Shown here: positions 31,794 to 40,089 of the stretch, piece by piece
How the letters are laid out: every line of letters begins with the position of its first letter
How positions within the stretch are numbered: position 1 is the first letter of the stretch
NCBI GenBank assembly: GCA_035310015.1
Contig: DATGEO010000051.1
Span: 1 to 56,433 of the forward strand
Direction: 5' to 3'
Length of the DNA stretch: 56,433 nt
DNA from: DATGEO01 sp035310015
GTDB lineage: Bacteria; Chloroflexota; Dormibacteria; Dormibacterales; Dormibacteraceae
The notes under the pieces: generated by a model
The model's database searches: none
Seen by the model: the letters and a program-made list of their open reading frames with translations, nothing else
Told to the model about the DNA's origin: nothing
Program-made: the position numbers and the translations under genes

Positions 31794-32786
31794 CTAAGGC
31801 GTGGGCGCCTCGTCCGGCAGCAGCCGCTCCGCCTTGAGCTCCTCCCAGAGCGCATCGGGGATCAACGTCTCGAACATCCGCACGGAATCCTGCACCTGCT
31901 CGACAGAGCGGCACCCCACGACGACGGTCTGCACGGCGGGATGGCCCAGCGGGAACTGCACCGCCGCCGCCCGGAGCGGGACCTGGTGCCGCTCGCATAC
32001 CGCGCGGATCCGCTGGGCGCGCTGCATCAGCTCCGCGGGCGCGTCCTTGTAGTTGTAGTGGGCGCCGGGCTTGGGGTCGCCGAGGATGCCGCTGTTGTAG
32101 ACGCCGGCGGCGATGATCGACACGCCTCGCTCGATGCATGCCGGCAGCAGCTCGTCCAGCGCGACCTGGTCGAGCAGCGTGTAGCGGCCGGCGAGGAGGA
32201 AGCAGTCGAAGTCCGCCTCCCGGGCGAAGCGCGTGAGCATCTCGGCCTGGTTCATGCCCGCGCCCACCGCGCCGATGACCCCGGCCGACCGCAGCTCGTC
32301 CAGCGCGCGGTACGCACCCGTCAGCGCCTCATCGTGGAAGTCGTCCGGGTCGTGGATGTGGAGGACGTCGAGACGCTCGATGCCGAGCCGCCCGCGGCTC
32401 TCTTCGATCGAGCGCATGACCGCGTCATAGCTGAAGTCGAAGACCGGGTTCACCGGCGGCGTGCCGTAGAACACCTGGCCCGGTTCGGGCGGCGCGCCCT
32501 CGCGCAGAAGCCGCCCGACCTTGGTGGCGAGCGTGAAATCTCGGCGGGGCTTGTCGCGCAGCGCCTTGCCGGTGCGCGTCTCGCCGAGGCCGTAGCCATA
32601 AAGGGGAGCGGTGTCGAAGAAGCGCAGGCCCAGCTCCCAGGCCGCCTCGAGCGCGGCCAGCGCGTCGTCCTCGGCGACCGGGCGGTAAAGCCCCGCCAGC
32701 GGCGCGGTGCCGAGGCCCAGGCGTGTGACGCTCAGGCCCGTGCGTCCGAGCTGGACGCGCTCCGCCGCTTTGAAGGCCCGCGCCAA
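31794..32786 (-). CDS. Aldo/keto reductase, probable L-fucose dehydrogenase
   Basis: Oxidises L-fucose to the lactone with NAD(P). The protein is 330 residues from a TTG that abuts the mutarotase stop. AKR hallmarks are LGLGTAPLAG, FFDTAPLYGYGLGETRTGKAL with catalytic Asp and Tyr, ATKVGRLL (Lys), LDVLHIHDPDDFHDEAL with the active-site His, and the terminal cofactor motif QTVVVGCRSVEQV. This is the D-threo-aldose/L-fucose dehydrogenase type of AKR, which contains an insertion with RRDFTLATKVGRLLREG. Second enzyme of the fucose pathway encoded here. Confidence 0.87.
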   Translation of the reverse strand: MARAFKAAERVQLGRTGLSVTRLGLGTAPLAGLYRPVAEDDALAALEAAWELGLRFFDTAPLYGYGLGETRTGKALRDKPRRDFTLATKVGRLLREGAPPEPGQVFYGTPPVNPVFDFSYDAVMRSIEESRGRLGIERLDVLHIHDPDDFHDEALTGAYRALDELRSAGVIGAVGAGMNQAEMLTRFAREADFDCFLLAGRYTLLDQVALDELLPACIERGVSIIAAGVYNSGILGDPKPGAHYNYKDAPAELMQRAQRIRAVCERHQVPLRAAAVQFPLGHPAVQTVVVGCRSVEQVQDSVRMFETLIPDALWEELKAERLLPDEAPTP

Positions 32787-33095
32787 TCAGAGCTCGAAGA
32801 TCAGCGGGAGCCGGTCCGAGCTCTGGCCGCTGTAGTCGTGGGCGACCGCCATCATCGGCGCCATTTCCGCCTGCCATCGAATGTTGACGGGGTCCTTCGC
32901 GAGCTCGGCGATCGCGCGGTCGTAGTCATCGCACTCGATGTAGTGGAAGAGGTCGAGCCCGTCGCGAAAGATGAAGTACTTCGTGATGCCCGCGCGCTTG
33001 ATCGCGGCCAGCACGTCCGGCCAGACCGCCTGGTGATAGTTCTCGTAGCGTTCGACCACGCCGGGCTTGAGGCGCGTGTGGATGCCGACGTTCAC
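32787..33095 (-). CDS. L-fucose/L-rhamnose mutarotase
   Basis: Interconverts anomers of a 6-deoxyhexose. The protein is 102 residues from a GTG that overlaps the regulator stop as GTGA. It matches the dimeric alpha/beta-barrel RhaM/COG3254 family: TRLKPGVVERYENYHQAVWPDVLAAIKRAGITKYFIFRDGLDLFHYIECDDYDRAIAELAKDPVNIRWQAEMAPMM. The catalytic His of the Y-x-x-x-H motif is in ENYHQAVWPDV. Rhamnose or fucose cannot be told from the protein alone; the neighbouring fuconate enzymes indicate fucose. Confidence 0.88.
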   Translation of the reverse strand: MNVGIHTRLKPGVVERYENYHQAVWPDVLAAIKRAGITKYFIFRDGLDLFHYIECDDYDRAIAELAKDPVNIRWQAEMAPMMAVAHDYSGQSSDRLPLIFEL

Positions 33096-33829
33096 GGCCG
33101 GCCGTCGTCCTGGTCGCCGGATGCGACCTGCGATCGCACCCACCTCTCGCCGCTCGCGATGTGCGCGGTCGCCGCTGCGCGCGCGAGCTCCGGGTCGCCG
33201 CTGACGATCGCCTCGTAGATGCGCCGGTGCTCGTCGCGCGTGACGTCGAGGGCGTTCTCGACCGAGCGCCCGCGCCACAGGCGCACGCGCATCGTCCGCG
33301 TGGAGAGACTGGCGAGCAGCGAGGTCAGGACCGCGTTGCCGGTCGCCCGCGCGACCACCGCGTGAAAGCCGACGTCCGCCTCCACCAGCTCCTCCACGTT
33401 CTCCGCGGCCGCCATCCGGTCGAGCATCTGGGCCAGCTCCGCCCTGCCCGCGTCGGTGATGCGCGCCGTGGCCAGGGCCGCGGCCGCGCCTTCGAGCAGC
33501 CGCCTCACCTCGAACAGCTCCAGGGCGGTGTCGCCGAGGAGCAGGTGGGTGACGAAGCCGGTGCTCTCGAGCAGCAGGTCGGGCTCGAGGCTGCTGACGT
33601 AGGTCCCGTCGCCCTGGCGGACCTCCAGCACCCGCAGCTGCGACAGCGCGCGGACCGCCTCCCTCAGCGAGTTCCGCGACAGGCCGAGCTCGGCCGCGAG
33701 CTCGCTTTCCTTGGGCAGCCTTTCGCCCGGCCGCCAGCTGCCCGACACGATCCGCTCGCGGATCTTGTTGATCGCGTCCTCGGTGACGCTGGGACCTCGG
33801 CGCCTGGACCTGGCTTCGTTCACCGCCAT
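33092..33829 (-). CDS. GntR/FadR-type transcriptional regulator
   Basis: A 245-residue repressor. The N-terminal winged helix (about 15-80) is AINKIRERIVSGSWRPGERLPKESELAAELGLSRNSLREAVRALSQLRVLEVRQGDGTYV. The C-terminal FCD ligand domain contains LFEVRRLLEGAAAALA, DVGFHAVVARATGN and DEHRRIYEAIVSGD, whose Asp/His residues usually hold a metal near the effector. It is divergent from the fuconate dehydratase across a 180-bp region holding the promoter and, probably, its operator. The likely effector is a fucose-pathway acid. Confidence 0.9.
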   Translation of the reverse strand: MAVNEARSRRRGPSVTEDAINKIRERIVSGSWRPGERLPKESELAAELGLSRNSLREAVRALSQLRVLEVRQGDGTYVSSLEPDLLLESTGFVTHLLLGDTALELFEVRRLLEGAAAALATARITDAGRAELAQMLDRMAAAENVEELVEADVGFHAVVARATGNAVLTSLLASLSTRTMRVRLWRGRSVENALDVTRDEHRRIYEAIVSGDPELARAAATAHIASGERWVRSQVASGDQDDGRP

Positions 33830-33920
33830 GGATTCTGGCCGATCGGGCGGGCATTTGCCAAGAGGTCGGACGTTATCACCGGCATTTGCCGCTCCGAGCC
33901 GCCCTCAAACCGGCGGTCAG

Positions 33921-33950
33921 TTGACAAACATCGGAGCTTTGCGGTTAACT
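33921..33950 (+). promoter_or_regulatory. Promoter of the fuconate dehydratase gene
   Basis: TTGACA (33921-33926), an 18-base spacer and TTAACT (33945-33950) fit a housekeeping promoter. It lies in the regulator/dehydratase divergent region. Predicted transcription start is about 33957, shortly before the first in-frame codons of the dehydratase. GTCAGTTGAC (33917-33926) overlapping the -35 is a short imperfect palindrome that could be part of an operator. Confidence 0.55.
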
Positions 33951-34008
33951 GCCTGGCCAGGGTGGGAGGGCCGTCACGACCAGGATCCTGAGCGCGAAGA
34001 CGCACGAC

Positions 34009-35298
34009 GTGCGGTTTCCGACGTCGCGGACCCTGGCCGGCTCCGACGCCATGAACCGCGACCCCGACTACTCGGCCGCCTACGTCGTGCTGACGACGGA
34101 TCATCCGGCCGGCCTCGCCGGCCACGGCCTGACCTTCACCATCGGCCGCGGCAACGAGCTGTGCGTGCAGGCGATCGAGCTTCTGGCCCCGCACGTGGTC
34201 GGGCGGACGATCGAGGACATCGCCTCCGACATGGCGGGGTTCTGGCGGAGCCTCGTCGGCGACAGCCAGCTGCGCTGGCTCGGGCCGGAGAAGGGAGTCG
34301 TGCATCTCGCCACAGCCGCGCTCGTGAACGCCGTCTGGGACCTCTACGCAAAGGTCGAGGGCAAGCCCCTGTGGAAGCTGCTGGCGGACATGACGCCCGA
34401 GGAGCTGGTCGCGTGCATCGACTTCCGCTACATCGAGGACGCGCTCACGCCGGCCGAGGCCGCGGGCCTCCTGCGATCGCGCATGGCCACGCGGGCGGCG
34501 CGCGAGCAGGACATGCGCCGCGACGGCTTCCCGGCCTACACCACGTCGGCGGGCTGGCTCGGCTACTCCGACGACAAGATCCGCCAGCTCGCGCGCGAGG
34601 CGATCGCGGACGGCTTCACGCACCTGAAGATGAAGGTCGGCACTGGCATCGAATCCGACCTCCGCCGCGCGCGCCTGCTGCGTGAGGCGATCGGCCCGGA
34701 CCACGCCCTGATGCTCGACGCCAACCAGGTGTGGGCCATCGACGAGGCCATCGACGAGATTCGCGTGCTCGCCGAGGTCCGGCCCTGGTGGATCGAGGAG
34801 CCGACGAGCCCCGACGATGTGCTGGGCCACCGCCGCATCCGCGAGGCGGTCGCGCCGATACGCGTGGCCACCGGCGAGCACGTGCAGAACCGGGTCGTGT
34901 TCAAGCAGCTGCTGCAGGCAGAGGCGATCGACTTCTGCCAGGTCGACAGCTGCCGGCTCGGAGGCGTCAACGAGGTCCTGGCCGTGCTGCTGCTGGCGGC
35001 GAAGTTCGGGGTGCCGGTCTGCCCGCACGCCGGCGGCGTCGGCCTGTGCGAGTACGTGCAGCACCTGGCGATCTTCGATTACATCGCCGTCGCGGCCTCG
35101 CTCGAGAACCGCGTCTGCGAGTTCGTCGACCACCTGCACGAGCACTTCGTCGAGCCCGCGCGTGTGGTCGGGGGCCGCTACCAGGCGCCCCTGGCGCCCG
35201 GTTACAGCGCCGAGATGAGACCCGATTCGGTCGCCCTGTACGGCTTCCCAGGCGGCGGGGCCTGGGCCGGGGAGGTGGCCATACATCGGATGCCTTGA
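34009..35298 (+). CDS. L-fuconate dehydratase (enolase superfamily)
   Basis: Dehydrates L-fuconate to 2-keto-3-deoxy-L-fuconate. From the GTG at 34009 the protein is 429 residues. Barrel motifs are LKMKVGTGIESDLRRARLLREAIGPDHALMLDANQVW (K-x-K then metal Asp), PWWIEEPTSPDD and ATGEHVQNR (metal Glu residues), and CPHAGGVGLCEYVQHLAIFDY with the catalytic His. The family N-terminus normally includes about 12 more residues. These are present in frame upstream (TTRILSAKTHDV) but begin with a GTC at 33973 behind GGGAGG, not a standard start codon. So the true start is probably upstream of 34009 and non-canonical or mutated. First gene of the plus-strand fucose operon. Confidence 0.93.
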   Translation: MRFPTSRTLAGSDAMNRDPDYSAAYVVLTTDHPAGLAGHGLTFTIGRGNELCVQAIELLAPHVVGRTIEDIASDMAGFWRSLVGDSQLRWLGPEKGVVHLATAALVNAVWDLYAKVEGKPLWKLLADMTPEELVACIDFRYIEDALTPAEAAGLLRSRMATRAAREQDMRRDGFPAYTTSAGWLGYSDDKIRQLAREAIADGFTHLKMKVGTGIESDLRRARLLREAIGPDHALMLDANQVWAIDEAIDEIRVLAEVRPWWIEEPTSPDDVLGHRRIREAVAPIRVATGEHVQNRVVFKQLLQAEAIDFCQVDSCRLGGVNEVLAVLLLAAKFGVPVCPHAGGVGLCEYVQHLAIFDYIAVAASLENRVCEFVDHLHEHFVEPARVVGGRYQAPLAPGYSAEMRPDSVALYGFPGGGAWAGEVAIHRMP

Positions 35299-35323
35299 CA
35301 GATATCTGCCCGAGGATTATGGT
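35295..35323 (+). promoter_or_regulatory. Promoter of the fucose ABC importer, with palindrome
   Basis: TTGACA (35295-35300), a 17-base spacer and TATGGT (35318-35323) make a near-consensus promoter that starts inside the stop codon of the dehydratase. The spacer begins with the 10-bp palindrome CAGATATCTG (35299-35308), well placed for a repressor. The importer can thus be transcribed separately. Confidence 0.6.
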
Positions 35324-35386
35324 CCGCCGAGATGCCAACGCGACACATACATCGGGTTAATTCGTCATAAGAGGAGGTTTTATCAA

Positions 35387-36451
35387 GTGACTTCGAGGCT
35401 TGTCATCAGGGTCCTTGCCACCGCTGTGGTGGCAACTTCGGCCCTCACCGCCTGCGGCAGCTCGTCCACCAGCAGCGCCGGCGGCCCGCCGAAGATCGGG
35501 GTCGTGCTCACGTACAACCTGCCGGGCTTCTGGGGCAACTACCTGAAGTACGAGAGCACCTATGAGTCTCAGCTCGGCGTCCAGCTGGTGGGCCCGAAGG
35601 TCGCCAACGTCGAGGCCAACGGCAACGAGGCGGCTCAGCAGATCATCGACGTCAAGTCGTTGATCGCGCAGGGCGTCCAGGCGCTGATCATCAACCCGGC
35701 CGACAGCGCGGCCATCGGCCCGGCGCTCGACTACGCGAAGAGCAAGAACATCCCGGTGGTCACGGTCGACGTCGCGCCCTCGCAGGGCAGCGTCTACATG
35801 ATCGTGCGCGCCGACAACACCGCCTACGGCAGCAAGTCGTGTGACTACATCGCGTCGCACGCGAGCAGCCCCGGCACCATCGCCATGGTCGAGGGCGACC
35901 TCACGTCGCTCAACGCTCGCGACCGCGCGCAGGGCTGCCAGGACGTCATCTCGTCGAAGTACCCCAACTTCAAGGTCAAGGCCTACGAGACCAAGGACTG
36001 GGGCACCGACCCGGCGGTCCAGAACGCGACTACCGCGCTGACCGCGATCAGCGACCTGCGCGGCATCTACGTCCACTGGAGCGTGCCCGAAGACGGGATC
36101 ATCGCCCAGGAGAAGCAGAAGGGTAAGTACTCCGACGTCGGCTCCCCCAACCACGTGATCCTGGTCGGCAACGACGGCTCGCCGCACGAGTGCGACCTGA
36201 TCCGCGCCAAGACGCTCGACGCCACGATCGACCAGCCGGCCGACAAGTACGCCTACTACGCGATCTTCTACGCCAAGCAGGCGGTGGCGGGCGTCAAGTA
36301 CAGCGACGGCCAGACCACCGACCACAACAGCAAGATCGTCACCGTCGCCGGCAATCTCGAGGACGCGCTCGCCGCGCCCCTGGTGACGCTCGCCGGTGAC
36401 AATGGATCGACCCAGGTCAACAGCAGCGACCTGTGGTGCAACAACAAGTGA
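35387..36451 (+). CDS. Sugar ABC importer, substrate-binding lipoprotein
   Basis: A 354-residue periplasmic-binding-protein-type lipoprotein, from a GTG nine bases after GAGGAGG. The signal ends in TSALTACGSS (lipobox cysteine about residue 24), so it is tethered outside the membrane. The mature part is a two-lobed type I (RbsB-like) fold: KIGVVLTYNLPGFWGNYLKYE, QQIIDVKSLIAQGVQALIINPADSAAI, IPVVTVDVAPSQG, MIVRADNTAYGSKSCDYIA and ILVGNDGSPHECDLIRAKTLDATIDQPADKYAYYAI. It delivers sugar to the ATPase and permease that follow. Context indicates L-fucose or a fucoside. Confidence 0.92.
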   Translation: MTSRLVIRVLATAVVATSALTACGSSSTSSAGGPPKIGVVLTYNLPGFWGNYLKYESTYESQLGVQLVGPKVANVEANGNEAAQQIIDVKSLIAQGVQALIINPADSAAIGPALDYAKSKNIPVVTVDVAPSQGSVYMIVRADNTAYGSKSCDYIASHASSPGTIAMVEGDLTSLNARDRAQGCQDVISSKYPNFKVKAYETKDWGTDPAVQNATTALTAISDLRGIYVHWSVPEDGIIAQEKQKGKYSDVGSPNHVILVGNDGSPHECDLIRAKTLDATIDQPADKYAYYAIFYAKQAVAGVKYSDGQTTDHNSKIVTVAGNLEDALAAPLVTLAGDNGSTQVNSSDLWCNNK

Positions 36452-36472
36452 CGAGCAGGTAAGACAATCCCC

Positions 36473-38029
36473 TTGATGGAGCGGCAGCCCACGGGGCCGG
36501 CGGCAGCACCGGCCCTCGTGGGCGAGGCCGAACGGGTCTCCAAATCCTTCGGCGAGACGGCCGCGCTGGTCGACGTGACGCTGAACGTCCAGGCAGGCGA
36601 GGTCCATGGGCTGGTCGGGCGCAACGGCGCCGGCAAGTCGACGCTCGTCTCGCTGCTCACCGGCCTGTCGCGCCCCGACCGGGGGACGATTCGCCTGGCA
36701 GGCGAGCCGGCGCCGGCCCTCGCCGACCGCGTGGCGTGGCTTGCCCGCGTCGCCTGCGTGTACCAGCGCTCGATGGTCGTGCCTCCGCTGACCGTGGCCG
36801 AGAACGTCTTTCTCAACCGGCCGACCGGTGGCGGCGGCGCGATCGTCGACTGGCGGCGCATGCGCGCCGAGGCCCGCGAGCTGATGCTCGAGTGGGGCTT
36901 CGACGTGGACGTCGACCACGAGGCGGGCACGCTGACGGTGGAGCAGCGGCAGATCGTCGAGATCGCGCGGGCGCTGTCGATCGGCGCGCGCTTCCTCATC
37001 CTGGACGAGCCCACCGCCGCGCTCGAGAAGGCGGCGGTCGAGCGGCTCTTCGAGCGCGTGCGCCGGATGCGCGAGGGCGGGGTGGGGGTGCTCTACATCT
37101 CCCACCACCTCGAGGAGATCTATGAGATCTGCGACCGGGTGAGCGTGCTGCGCGACGGCGAGCAGGTGCTGAGCGGCCGCGTCGCGGACGTGCCGCAGGC
37201 GCAGCTGGTGGCCGCAATGGTCGGCAGCGCGCCGCCGAGACGCGCGACCCAGATCGAGGCGGCGACGGACCGCGGGCAGGCGGGTGACGTCAGGCTCGAG
37301 GTCAGGAGTCTCGTCGTGGCGTCGCGCGCGGGCTCGGTGGACGACGTCAGCCTTTCCGTGCGCGCCGGCGAATGCCTCGGGCTGGTGGGCCTGGACGGCT
37401 CCGGCACCGCGACGGTGGCGGACGCCATCGTCGGGATGGTCAAGCCGCGCTCGGGCGGCATCACCGTGAACGGCTCGGCCGCTCGTGCCGGCCGCGTGGA
37501 CGCGGCGTGGCGGCGCGGAGTGGGCTACGTGCCGCAGGACCGCCACGCGCGCGGCTTCTCGCCGCAGCTCGGCGTCGCCGAGAATCTGACGCTTGGCGTG
37601 CTCGATCGCGTGGCCCGGCGCTTCGGCCTCGTCTCGGCCTCCGCGCGGGATGCGATCGCCCGCCGCCAGGTGGAGCAGCTTCAGATCGTGGCCCGGAGCC
37701 TCGACCAGCCGGTGTCGAGCCTGAGCGGGGGCAACCAGCAGAAGGTGGTCGTCGGTCGCGCCCTCGCACCCGATCCTTCTGTTCTGGTGGCCATCAATCC
37801 CACGGTCGGCGTGGACGTCGCGTCGAAAGAGGCGCTGCTCGACGCGCTCGGGCGCGCGCGCGATCAGGGCGTGGCCGTGCTTCTCGTTTCCGACGACTTC
37901 GAGGACCTGCGCATCTGCACCCGGCTCGTGGTCATGGTCCGAGGCAAGGTCGCGGCCGAGTTCGACCGGCCCCCGTGGGACCGGCAGAGGCTGATCGCGG
38001 CGGTCGAAGGCCTCGAGGTCGCGGTCTGA
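36473..38029 (+). CDS. Sugar ABC importer, tandem ATPase (RbsA-like)
   Basis: 518 residues with two ABC domains. Domain 1 (about 15-245): Walker A GRNGAGKST, an atypical signature LTVEQRQIVEIARAL and Walker B FLILDEPTA. Domain 2 (about 265-515): Walker A is degenerate (GLDGSGTAT, with Thr-Ala replacing Lys-Ser/Thr), the signature LSGGNQQKVVVGRAL is intact, but Walker B is changed (SVLVAINPTVGVDV). Loss of ATPase residues in the second domain is common in RbsA/MglA-type proteins. Energises uptake through the permease whose ATG overlaps the stop by one base. TTG at 36473 or ATG at 36476. Confidence 0.93.
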   Translation: MMERQPTGPAAAPALVGEAERVSKSFGETAALVDVTLNVQAGEVHGLVGRNGAGKSTLVSLLTGLSRPDRGTIRLAGEPAPALADRVAWLARVACVYQRSMVVPPLTVAENVFLNRPTGGGGAIVDWRRMRAEARELMLEWGFDVDVDHEAGTLTVEQRQIVEIARALSIGARFLILDEPTAALEKAAVERLFERVRRMREGGVGVLYISHHLEEIYEICDRVSVLRDGEQVLSGRVADVPQAQLVAAMVGSAPPRRATQIEAATDRGQAGDVRLEVRSLVVASRAGSVDDVSLSVRAGECLGLVGLDGSGTATVADAIVGMVKPRSGGITVNGSAARAGRVDAAWRRGVGYVPQDRHARGFSPQLGVAENLTLGVLDRVARRFGLVSASARDAIARRQVEQLQIVARSLDQPVSSLSGGNQQKVVVGRALAPDPSVLVAINPTVGVDVASKEALLDALGRARDQGVAVLLVSDDFEDLRICTRLVVMVRGKVAAEFDRPPWDRQRLIAAVEGLEVAV

Positions 38030-39048
38030 TGGCGGAGCGAGCCGTGGAGCGGAAGGCGACGCCGGCAGCGCCGCGCAGGGACATGCGCCTGGTCGTGGTC
38101 AAGTGGTTCCGCGAGCTCACGCTCGTGCCGGTGATCGTCGTGCTGATGATCGCCGGCGCCGTCGTCAACCCGGTCTTCTTCACTCCGTCGAACCTCATCA
38201 ACGTCGCCGAGGGCGGGGCCGCGCTCGGGATGGTGGTCGTCGCCGAGTCGTTGATCCTGCTCACGGGCAAGTTCGACATCTCGCTCCAGGGCACCTTCGG
38301 CCTCGCGGCTCTGCTCGGGGCCTGGTTGATCGCGCCGAAGGCCAGCGAGGGGCTCGGAACCGAGTGGAGCCCCTGGATCGGGCTGCTCATCGTGCTGCTC
38401 GTCGGCCTGGCGGTGGGCACGTTCAACGGCCTGCTGGTGATCAAGGCCAACTTCAACGCGTTCATCTTCACGCTGGCCATGAGCATCCTCCTCACCGGCC
38501 TGCAGCTGGGCTGGCTCGGCGGCCAGACGGTCTACAACCTGCCCGAGGCTTACATCTACATCGGCGCGGAGTCGTGGTTCGGGATCCCGGTTTCGGTGTG
38601 GATCACCGTCGTCACGTTCGTGGTGGCGGCGCTGTTCTTGCGCTATCACCGTATCGGGCGCGCGATGTATGCGATCGGCGGCAACCTCGAGGCCGCGCGC
38701 TCTGCCGGCATCCAGGTCGACCGCATCCGCATCGGGGTCTTCATGGCGGCCAGCGTGCTGGCGGCGATCGGCGGGCTGATGCAGGCGGGCCGGGTCACGG
38801 CCGTCACCGCCGGACAGGGCTCGAACCTGATCTTCGGCGTGTTCGCGGCGGCGGTGATCGGCGGCATCTCGCTGGAGGGCGGCCGCGGCCGGATGGTCGG
38901 CGCGCTCACCGGCGTGATCCTGCTGTCGCTCGTTACCAACATCCTCACGCTGTCCAACATCAGCTCGACCTGGATCGACGCCGTCGACGGGGGCATCATC
39001 CTGATCGCGTTGGGCCTGGCCAAGCTGATCGGTACGGAGTCCGCGTGA
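38029..39048 (+). CDS. Sugar ABC importer, permease (RbsC-like)
   Basis: A 339-residue integral membrane protein of the RbsC/BPD_transp_2 family with eight to ten helices. Motifs are NLINVAEGGAALGMVVVAESLILLTGKFDISLQGTFGLAALLGA (family G-G-I-D-L-S-x-G-x), TLAMSILLTGLQL, YAIGGNLEAARSAGIQVDRI (the EAA-like loop that contacts the ATPase) and the GGISLEGGRGRMVGALTGVILL segment. The cytoplasmic N-terminus (about 35 residues) is basic. Its stop and the SDR start share one base (TGATG). Confidence 0.93.
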   Translation: MAERAVERKATPAAPRRDMRLVVVKWFRELTLVPVIVVLMIAGAVVNPVFFTPSNLINVAEGGAALGMVVVAESLILLTGKFDISLQGTFGLAALLGAWLIAPKASEGLGTEWSPWIGLLIVLLVGLAVGTFNGLLVIKANFNAFIFTLAMSILLTGLQLGWLGGQTVYNLPEAYIYIGAESWFGIPVSVWITVVTFVVAALFLRYHRIGRAMYAIGGNLEAARSAGIQVDRIRIGVFMAASVLAAIGGLMQAGRVTAVTAGQGSNLIFGVFAAAVIGGISLEGGRGRMVGALTGVILLSLVTNILTLSNISSTWIDAVDGGIILIALGLAKLIGTESA

Positions 39049-39818
39049 TGGGCAGGCTCGACGGCAAGGTCTGCCTCATCACCGGCGCGGGGTCCGGCAT
39101 CGGCCAGGCGAGCGCAAAGCTCTTTGCCGCGGAAGGCGCGCACGTGGTCGTGGCCGACGTCGACGACAAGGGCGCGCGCTCGACCGTGGCGTCGATCAAG
39201 AAGGCCGGCGGCGCCGCATCGGCCGAGCACGTGGATGTGACCGACGAGGCGGAGACGGTCGCGCTCGGGGCTCGCGTTGTGAAGCGCCTCAAGCGGATCG
39301 ACGTGCTGTTCAACAACGCCGGCATCAGCGGAGTGGGGGACATCCTCGAGACCGAGCCCGAGCTGTTCGACCGAGTGATGCTCGTCAACGTGCGCGGGGT
39401 CTACCTGATGAGCCGCGCGGTGGTGCCGCACATGGTCAGGCAGCGGTCGGGGTCGATCATCAACATGTCCTCCTGCATCGCCGAGATCGGCCTGGCGCGG
39501 CGCGTCTCCTACGCCGCCTCGAAGGGCGCGGTGCTGGCGATGACGAAGTCGATGCAGGTCGACCTCGCCCAGCACGGCATCCGCGTCAACGCCCTGCTGC
39601 CGGGAACGATCCTCACGCCGTTCGTCGAGCGCTACCTGAAGGAGTCCTACAAAGATCCCGAGGAGGGGTTCGCGTCGATTCGCAAGCGCCAGCTCACCAG
39701 CGAGCTCGGGCGGCCGGAGGACGTTGCCTCCGCGGCGCTCTATCTCGCCTCGGACGAGTCGCGCTTCGTGATGGCTTCGGGCCTGGTCGTGGACGGAGGC
39801 GTGACCGGCGCCAAGTAG
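39048..39818 (+). CDS. SDR oxidoreductase, probable 2-keto-3-deoxy-L-fuconate dehydrogenase
   Basis: A 256-residue classical short-chain dehydrogenase. NAD motif TGAGSGIGQASA (about 12-23), DVD acidic tip after strand 2 (NAD preference), NNAGISG, catalytic Ser in MSSCIAEIG and YAASK (Tyr-x-x-x-Lys). In the non-phosphorylative fucose route this step oxidises C4 of 2-keto-3-deoxy-L-fuconate to the 2,4-diketo acid. The assignment rests on operon position with the other pathway enzymes, since SDR substrate cannot be inferred from motifs. The following hydrolase (FAH family, cleaving to pyruvate and lactate) is absent from the window. Confidence 0.82.
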   Translation: MGRLDGKVCLITGAGSGIGQASAKLFAAEGAHVVVADVDDKGARSTVASIKKAGGAASAEHVDVTDEAETVALGARVVKRLKRIDVLFNNAGISGVGDILETEPELFDRVMLVNVRGVYLMSRAVVPHMVRQRSGSIINMSSCIAEIGLARRVSYAASKGAVLAMTKSMQVDLAQHGIRVNALLPGTILTPFVERYLKESYKDPEEGFASIRKRQLTSELGRPEDVASAALYLASDESRFVMASGLVVDGGVTGAK

Positions 39819-39833
39819 CTAAGCTGCCGGTCG

Positions 39834-40089
39834 GTGGGCGACGACGGCGGCAGGCTGATCGACTTCTATCCATACCGGGAGCGGTTCCGCACCTACCACC
39901 GCGTCGACGCCGAAGGCCGCGACCGGCAGAGCATCCTCGAGGAGCTGGCGACCATGGCGGCCGAGGAGGACGGGATCGCCGACCGCGGCCGGGTGTCGGG
40001 CTCGATCTATCACGGCGACCACGACCACTACCGCTTTCTGACCGAGCCTTTCGCCTGTTCGCGCACGCAAACGTCCTCCAGCGGGACAC
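39834..40089 (+). pseudogene. N-terminal remnant of a PLP-dependent lyase/decarboxylase
   Basis: The first part (DDGGRLIDFYPYRERFRTYHRVDAEGRDRQSILEELATMAAEEDGIADRGRVSGSIYHGDHDHYRFLTE) resembles the N-terminus of sphingosine-1-phosphate-lyase/glutamate-decarboxylase-like PLP enzymes (S-G-x-x-Y-x-G-x-x-x-H-x-x-F). Near 40047 the frame shifts by one base, after which FRLFAHANVLQRD continues the family pattern. Then the match stops abruptly at about 40087, where a transporter remnant begins. The catalytic lysine and cofactor domain are gone. Confidence 0.6.

Noticed and set aside
35357..37546. 729-codon minus-strand frame opposite the sugar transporter genes
   Set aside because: No recognisable domain, and it is fully antisense to the binding protein and ATPase.
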